Part shown: positions 8,415 through 12,176 of the stretch, in pieces
Position numbering within the stretch: the stretch's first letter is position 1
Layout of the letters: each line of letters opens with the position of its first letter
NCBI GenBank assembly: GCA_900128585.1
Contig: LT642702.1
Span: forward strand, 1 to 12,176
Origin: Stramenopiles sp. TOSAG23-3
Lineage: Eukaryota; Sar
Direction: 5' to 3'
Length of the DNA stretch: 12,176 nt
The notes under the pieces: model-generated
What the model was told of the DNA's origin: nothing
Database searches by the model: none
Seen by the model: only the letters and a program-made list of their open reading frames with translations
Translations under genes and position numbers: made by a program

Positions 8415-8449
8415 TATTTATACAGTATAATAGGACTACTGTATAAATA
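8415..8449. repeat. Inverted repeat, 13-bp perfect arms, TATAAATA on both strands
   Basis: The left arm TATTTATACAGTA (8415-8427) is the exact reverse complement of TACTGTATAAATA (8437-8449), with a 9-base spacer. Each arm holds TATAAATA, pointing outward on opposite strands, inside a region shared by two divergent genes. It could be a cruciform, a hairpin or a symmetric pair of TATA elements. It lies about 330 bases from the PDI-like start codon and nearly 1 kb from the IleRS start, so a promoter role is speculative. Confidence 0.75.
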
Positions 8450-8467
8450 ATTATAATAATAAAATAT

Positions 8468-8526
8468 AAAAAAAGAAGAAGAAGCGAAGAAGAAGAACGA
8501 AAAGAAGAACGAAAAAAAAGAAGAGA
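8468..8526 (+). repeat. GAA-rich purine tract (opposite polarity to the TTC tract)
   Basis: This tract is purine on the plus strand except for three C residues (8485, 8498, 8510). It is built from GAA/GAAA units and includes a duplicated AAGAAGAACGAA. It is broadly complementary to the polypyrimidine tract at 8138-8291, so the two form a loose, long inverted repeat around the intervening 176 bases. Confidence 0.8.
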
Positions 8527-8778
8527 TATAATAATGGCAATAATATTTTATTATTTATTATTTAGTAGTATAGAGAAGAAGAAGATTCTCGGTGGACCGT
8601 CCGACCTTTCTTTTTTTCTTTTTTTCTTCTATTACTACTTTTGATAAGAATTTAAAAGACTGCTCCTGACATAAACTCTTACTCTTTGTCTAGAAGCATA
8701 TCGTAAGAATTATTATCCAACCAACCTTTTTACACTGCCAAAGAAAGAAAAAAGAACGAAGGAAGCGATACGGTTGCA

Positions 8779-9717
8779 ATGAACCAGCATGTTTACTTCG
8801 TTGCCCTGGCCCTGTTGCTGTTGGGAACAACGTGCGCTTTTGCCGGAGATGTGCCGGTATTTCAGAAAGCTGCGGACGCCCGCGTCTTTACCAAAACGAA
8901 CGATATAAGTGTTATTGGTGTGTTTGCGTCAAATGATGGGGACAACGCGCACTTTATCAAATGTTTCAAAAAGGTAGCAGAGGCCTGGGGCAACGGCGGC
9001 GTTGCGTTCGGAATTGGCTACGACAAGGGGAACTCCTTCACGGAAAAGTTTGGCGACCCGACGGGACCGCCCATGGTGTACGCGCAAGTTAACTTTAGGG
9101 AAGACGGGTCCATTAGGAGAGGCAAAAAGCGCCGCATCGGGTTTCACTTCAGCGAGAAAGGAAAGATGAGCGACTGCGTCCAAGCTGTTCAAAAGTTCAT
9201 CTTTTCCTCCTGCATCCGCCCCGTCGAATACTTTCCGGGTGAGGTCGATTCCGCCGCTAGGACACAGATGGCTTTGTTCTCGTCTACTTGGCCAAAGCTG
9301 CTGATGCCCTACAAGTCTTTGCCAAAAGAATTTGCAGAGAACGACCTGGCCGATCTCGCATTGCAGTTCAATGGCGCTATCCATGTCGTAGCTATCGACC
9401 TGAACGATGTCACGGGAAATGCCGACAACCTGATGAAAAACTTGAACATTGAGACACCCAAAGGAAGCGAGTTCTCCTTCGCTATCTTCGACCCAACCGC
9501 CGCCTCTGGCAGAACCGTTACCCCTTACGACGAAAAGACCGACCCGTCCAGGGAGGACCTTGTGGAATTTATGAGGCAGCACTTGGCCGAGAATCCGCCA
9601 AGACATCAAAGCTTCTTAGGCGGAACAAAGAAAACAAAGAAGAAGAAGACGAAAAAGAAGAAGAAAACCAAGAAGAAGAAGAAGAGCAAAAACAACAACA
9701 ACCAGGACGATTTATAA
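8779..9717 (+). CDS. Secreted/ER protein with two PDI b-type thioredoxin folds and a polylysine tail
   Basis: The protein is 312 residues. The N-terminus is a clear signal peptide: a hydrophobic core VALALLLLG, then CAFA with probable cleavage before Gly23. Residues about 25-150 read like a PDI b domain (SVIGVFASNDGDNAHFIKCF, then a strand ending with SIRRGKKRRIGFHF, then a closing helix and CIRPVEYF). Residues about 155-275 read like a b' domain (QMALFSSTWPKLLMPYKSL, VVAIDLND, FSFAIFDP, a final helix). There is no CxxC active site; the mature cysteines are 62, 133 and 145, so it should not be a dithiol oxidoreductase. An ERp27-like binding or chaperone role in the ER is an inference. The tail 284-304 has 17 Lys in 21 residues, then NNNNQDDL; the final QDDL resembles, but does not match, a KDEL-type retention signal. 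The ATG is the first after an in-frame TAA (8704-8706), and the signal peptide supports it. No intron is seen. Confidence 0.88.
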   Translation: MNQHVYFVALALLLLGTTCAFAGDVPVFQKAADARVFTKTNDISVIGVFASNDGDNAHFIKCFKKVAEAWGNGGVAFGIGYDKGNSFTEKFGDPTGPPMVYAQVNFREDGSIRRGKKRRIGFHFSEKGKMSDCVQAVQKFIFSSCIRPVEYFPGEVDSAARTQMALFSSTWPKLLMPYKSLPKEFAENDLADLALQFNGAIHVVAIDLNDVTGNADNLMKNLNIETPKGSEFSFAIFDPTAASGRTVTPYDEKTDPSREDLVEFMRQHLAENPPRHQSFLGGTKKTKKKKTKKKKKTKKKKKSKNNNNQDDL

Positions 9718-9726
9718 GAAGAAGAA
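9628..9726 (+). repeat. AAG/AAA-rich coding repeat continuing past the stop codon
   Basis: From 9628 to 9690 the coding strand is almost purely AAG and AAA codons, interrupted by ACA, ACG, ACC and AGC. After a short AAC-rich stretch and the stop TAA (9715-9717), GAAGAAGAAG resumes at 9718. The composition matches the GAA microsatellites of the intergenic DNA, which suggests that the tail grew by repeat expansion. Confidence 0.75.
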
Positions 9727-9740
9727 GTAATTATTTTTTT

Positions 9741-9746
9741 AATAAA
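9741..9746 (+). promoter_or_regulatory. Possible poly(A) signal AATAAA
   Basis: AATAAA lies 23 bases after the stop codon of the PDI-like gene, within a T/A-rich stretch. The position is plausible, although rather close. Chance occurrence is likely in this composition, and the organism's own poly(A) signal is unknown. Confidence 0.3.
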
Positions 9747-9752
9747 AATAAT

Positions 9753-9772
9753 GGCGGCGGGCGGCGGGCGGC
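9753..9772 (+). repeat. G-rich heptamer repeat (GGCGGCG, nearly three copies)
   Basis: Twenty bases of pure G and C lie in otherwise A/T-rich DNA just after the PDI-like gene. They contain six GG or GGG runs separated by single C residues, so a two-quartet G-quadruplex is possible. If transcribed, the repeat would lie in the 3' UTR of that gene. Confidence 0.7.
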
Positions 9773-10254
9773 TGATGATTGATGAAGAAGAAAAAGAAGT
9801 AAGAGTAATAATTTAAAATAATTATTCGTATTTTACACCACCAACCACTTCGAGGATAATTCTACCGGTACCCAGGAGCCGTAGACTACTAAATTCTAAA
9901 TGATATTATTACTCATACCATCATCATCCATCATCCTCCACTTTTATTATTAATAACTATACGGTAACGAACAACAACAGAGGAGGAGAAGTAAATAGTT
10001 GTTTTTTATTTTATTATATTATTATTATTTTATTATTTATATAGACTAATAATAAAAAATGGTCGAGTCGCGTACAAATGATAGTTGATTACGAATGGAT
10101 AATTAAACACATAAGGAATTAAAACGAACCGCAAGGGTTTAACTTCTTCCCCAAAGCGAGCGAGGTATCGCAGGGATTTTATCGGAATTTTTAGTGCAAT
10201 CTTCGCTTCATTTTACCGTTTTAGGTCGAACGATTGGCGCAGAATTGCTCACGC

Positions 10255-12176
10255 ATGATTCACCCCCAAGACGCCGCTGGGGGCGTTGCCAGCCGTAACG
10301 TCGCGGTGCTGAAGTTGAAACGCGCGTTGCCGTCAAGTAACAGCGATAGAATCGCAGTCCCGTCTCAGACGAACGTTGTCCTGGAAAAATTAGACAGTGT
10401 GCTGGACATTTGCAGGCAAGTACCATTCTTGAAAGACGTTGACTTTGAGGCTTACTTGGAACTGACCCGAATCCTTCTCGGTCCAGTGTTGCATGAGTGG
10501 TACCCTCTCTTTGACGATCTGTCACGAAGGGAACGGTTTGATGTATTTTTTTGTTCACACGCGGATGGGGGCGTTGCATCCCCTGGTTTGTGCGTTCTTG
10601 CGTTGTGCGTATGCACAAAATTTTTGGAACAGGAGGAAAAGGGAAAATTAGACCCGCTGTACATGGGGAGGTACTTGGGACGCACGCTCGAGCAGCGGTG
10701 GCTGACCAACGAAGCCTCTCTTCGGTCCGCACTGTCCGACTTCGAGCGTCGGAGCGACGTGCTGCAGCAACAATTTTTGAAAAATCTGTGCAGTGTCCGT
10801 GACAGGCTGTGCAGTGCGCTGAGGCGAGACACTCCGGACACGTTCTCGCAAGGCACTTACTTCGCCCTATTGTCGCACGCTTCGATTGGGAGCATGATGG
10901 GATGCCTGTGCCGTGCTCCTCGCAGGGAACGCGCCGAAATCAAAGACGCCGAACGCTTTTACGCCGCGACGGTGCACAAGCTGGTGGCCAACGGGGGCGC
11001 CGCGCAGCTGTCGTACGTATTTGTCAAGGATGTGATTTCCCACCACTCTAAGAGCACCGACCTTGGGGCGGACATGAAATCTTTGCAAGATTTGATTCGT
11101 GCCTTGCCAACCGTCACACGGGAAAAGTTTATAGTCTCAATCGTGATGGACCACATTTCTCTCTTTTGGGGCTCGTCTCGCAAACGCCCCATGTTCTACC
11201 GTTTGTTCCGCCCGCTAGTGCACCGCTCCGTCGACATGATGTACATATTTCAGAAAGTCATTTTAATGAAAAAGTTGCCACCGAAAGAGGCCATCAAATT
11301 CTCGCTGCGTCTGATCTGCAACCCCCTGGAGTACGGGACCCCCGGAGCCAAATCCAGGTTTGCCATGCCAGTGCTTACCCATCTGGTAGAATTTTGGGGC
11401 AGCCCCGCCTTCGTGAATCAAACGGACTATGCCCGGCACGCAAACATTACCCGCCAAGTGCTGTATGGGTTGCGGTGGACAAGCAAAGACGACATAGAGC
11501 GCACCGCACTCCTGCGGCTCTTTCTGAGCGGGGTCCAAACGCACATGGAAAGCAGCGTGGAGAAAGTAAGAAAGCTCGGAATGATGGTGGCAAGAAGGTT
11601 TTCCCTAGTCCTGGAGCCCTCGAAACCGATACAATTTGAAGGGATTCTGTCCCCGGAAGAGATCAGCGTTGTCGACGACAGCACGTTCGGGGTAGAGGAC
11701 AAGGACGACGAGGACTACGCGTCCGACGACGAGGACGCGCCAGGACCAGCCCCAGGCGGTTGGGAAGAGGAAGGAGCAAACAACAACGGTGCCCAAGTGC
11801 TGAATCGAGACCACCCGGACGCCCCAGTGCACACGGATGATGAGTTATCGAGCGACACTGAGAGCGAAGACAGCGACGATATGTCTAGCGAAGCAGAAGA
11901 CGAGACCGCTTACGTCGATACCCACCTGCCGCTCCCCCCGAAACCGCTTACCCCGTATGACCTGCCGGACGAGACCAGGGGGCCGGGGTACAAACTGCCA
12001 GAAGGAGAATCTGCCCCGCTGTACTTGGGGGAATTCATGAAAGGGTTGCAAGAGCGGGAAAAGTACGACGTTCATTACGCCGCGTTGTTGAATTTAGAAA
12101 AAGCGGTACGGCGAAATGACCCCAGCCTGATGTTGCACGCAGTGGAGTTGACGTCGGTGCTAATACATTTGACCAA
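10255..12176 (+). CDS. TELO2: TELO2/Tel2, PIKK-maturation protein (3' partial)
   Basis: The frame is open from TAG 10222-10224 to the window end. The first ATG is 10255, giving 640 codons with no stop (human TELO2 is somewhat over 800). TELO2 is the core of the TTT complex (with TTI1 and TTI2), which with R2TP and HSP90 folds and stabilises PIKK kinases such as mTOR/TOR, ATM, ATR and SMG1. Residues about 20-465 form a helical, HEAT-like region, with family-typical VQTHMESSVEKVRKLGMMVA at 427-446. An acidic, disordered linker follows (473-558), rich in Asp, Glu and Ser, with DSDD at 539-542. Then comes the conserved C-terminal domain (Telomere_reg-2 family): PYDLPDE from 567 and EFMKGLQEREKYD..ALLNLEKAVRRND..HAVELTSVLIHL running to the edge. 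The order of linker then PYD block matches human TELO2 as I recall it. No intron is seen. Confidence 0.93.
   Translation, partial: MIHPQDAAGGVASRNVAVLKLKRALPSSNSDRIAVPSQTNVVLEKLDSVLDICRQVPFLKDVDFEAYLELTRILLGPVLHEWYPLFDDLSRRERFDVFFCSHADGGVASPGLCVLALCVCTKFLEQEEKGKLDPLYMGRYLGRTLEQRWLTNEASLRSALSDFERRSDVLQQQFLKNLCSVRDRLCSALRRDTPDTFSQGTYFALLSHASIGSMMGCLCRAPRRERAEIKDAERFYAATVHKLVANGGAAQLSYVFVKDVISHHSKSTDLGADMKSLQDLIRALPTVTREKFIVSIVMDHISLFWGSSRKRPMFYRLFRPLVHRSVDMMYIFQKVILMKKLPPKEAIKFSLRLICNPLEYGTPGAKSRFAMPVLTHLVEFWGSPAFVNQTDYARHANITRQVLYGLRWTSKDDIERTALLRLFLSGVQTHMESSVEKVRKLGMMVARRFSLVLEPSKPIQFEGILSPEEISVVDDSTFGVEDKDDEDYASDDEDAPGPAPGGWEEEGANNNGAQVLNRDHPDAPVHTDDELSSDTESEDSDDMSSEAEDETAYVDTHLPLPPKPLTPYDLPDETRGPGYKLPEGESAPLYLGEFMKGLQEREKYDVHYAALLNLEKAVRRNDPSLMLHAVELTSVLIHLT

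Larger units (their letters stand above)
7440..8778. other. Long divergent intergenic region, extremely A/T-rich
   Basis: This 1339-base region separates the divergent isoleucyl-tRNA synthetase and PDI-like genes and must hold both promoters and 5' UTRs. It contains purine-pyrimidine tracts, an inverted repeat and a repeated 10-mer, listed separately. Bases 7981-8100 contain only 11 G or C. Translations across it give only low-complexity Ser/Phe, Lys/Glu or Asn/Ile-type peptides, and I see no gene, tRNA or other RNA that I can support. TATA-like strings (for example near 7641-7652) are too common here to call. Confidence 0.75.
9718..10254. other. Intergenic region between the PDI-like gene and TELO2
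   Basis: This stretch of 537 bases separates two genes on the same strand. It holds the presumed 3' UTR of the PDI-like gene, a G-rich heptamer repeat, A/T-rich sequence, and the TELO2 promoter and 5' UTR. No ORF or RNA gene can be supported. A 21-codon ATG frame at 9751 is low complexity. Around 10120-10250 the composition becomes more balanced, as expected for a 5' UTR. Confidence 0.7.

Noticed and set aside
9751-9816. 21-codon ATG frame starting in the G-rich repeat
   Set aside because: It is short and low complexity, built from the GGCGGCG and GAA repeats, with no support for translation.
9841-9905. Possible tRNA suggested by a TTCGAGG-like string near 9850
   Set aside because: No acceptor stem, D arm or anticodon arm could be folded around it.
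10208-10732. 174-codon minus-strand frame and overlapping small frames at 10.2-11.1 kb
   Set aside because: They are antisense or off-frame to the TELO2 reading frame, which carries clear family motifs.

Overview
The window looks like nuclear DNA from a unicellular eukaryote. It holds four long protein-coding genes. None shows an intron within the window, and all start in standard eukaryotic fashion with no ribosome binding sites. Evidence for a eukaryote is a FYVE zinc finger, SAM, armadillo and ankyrin modules, a cytosolic-type isoleucyl-tRNA synthetase, a secretory protein with thioredoxin-fold domains, and a TELO2/Tel2 orthologue. The 44-residue armadillo repeats and the 'VWGDVKPGNF'/'DFD' style of kinase domain remind me of stramenopile and haptophyte algae. 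That lineage guess comes from memory and is weak. Base composition is very uneven: one stretch of the tRNA-synthetase gene (6481-6540) is 42/60 G+C, while 7981-8100 is 11/120 G+C.

Layout from left to right. (1) 1-3780, plus strand: the 3' part of a large multidomain protein (armadillo repeats, SAM, ankyrin-like, coiled coil, SAM, kinase-like, coiled coil, an uncharacterised C-terminal module, FYVE); its 5' end lies outside the window. (2) 3781-4103: short convergent intergenic gap. (3) 4104-7439, minus strand: complete cytosolic isoleucyl-tRNA synthetase. (4) 7440-8778: long, extremely A/T-rich divergent intergenic region with long TTC/GAA purine-pyrimidine tracts, an inverted repeat carrying TATAAATA on both strands, and a short repeated word. 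(5) 8779-9717, plus strand: secreted or ER protein with two PDI b-type thioredoxin folds and a lysine-rich tail. (6) 9718-10254: intergenic, with a G-rich heptamer repeat. (7) 10255 to the window end, plus strand: the 5' 640 codons of a TELO2/Tel2 gene, 3' end outside the window.

The genes do not form a pathway. Two are housekeeping (translation, and PIKK kinase maturation), one probably acts in the ER, and one is a candidate membrane-recruited signalling scaffold. The most unusual items are the domain architecture of the first gene (including an intragenic SAM duplication, a kinase domain with altered catalytic motifs, and a C-terminal module resembling one I recall from early-diverging fungi), the polylysine tail of the PDI-like protein, and the purine-pyrimidine structure of the 7.4-8.8 kb region.
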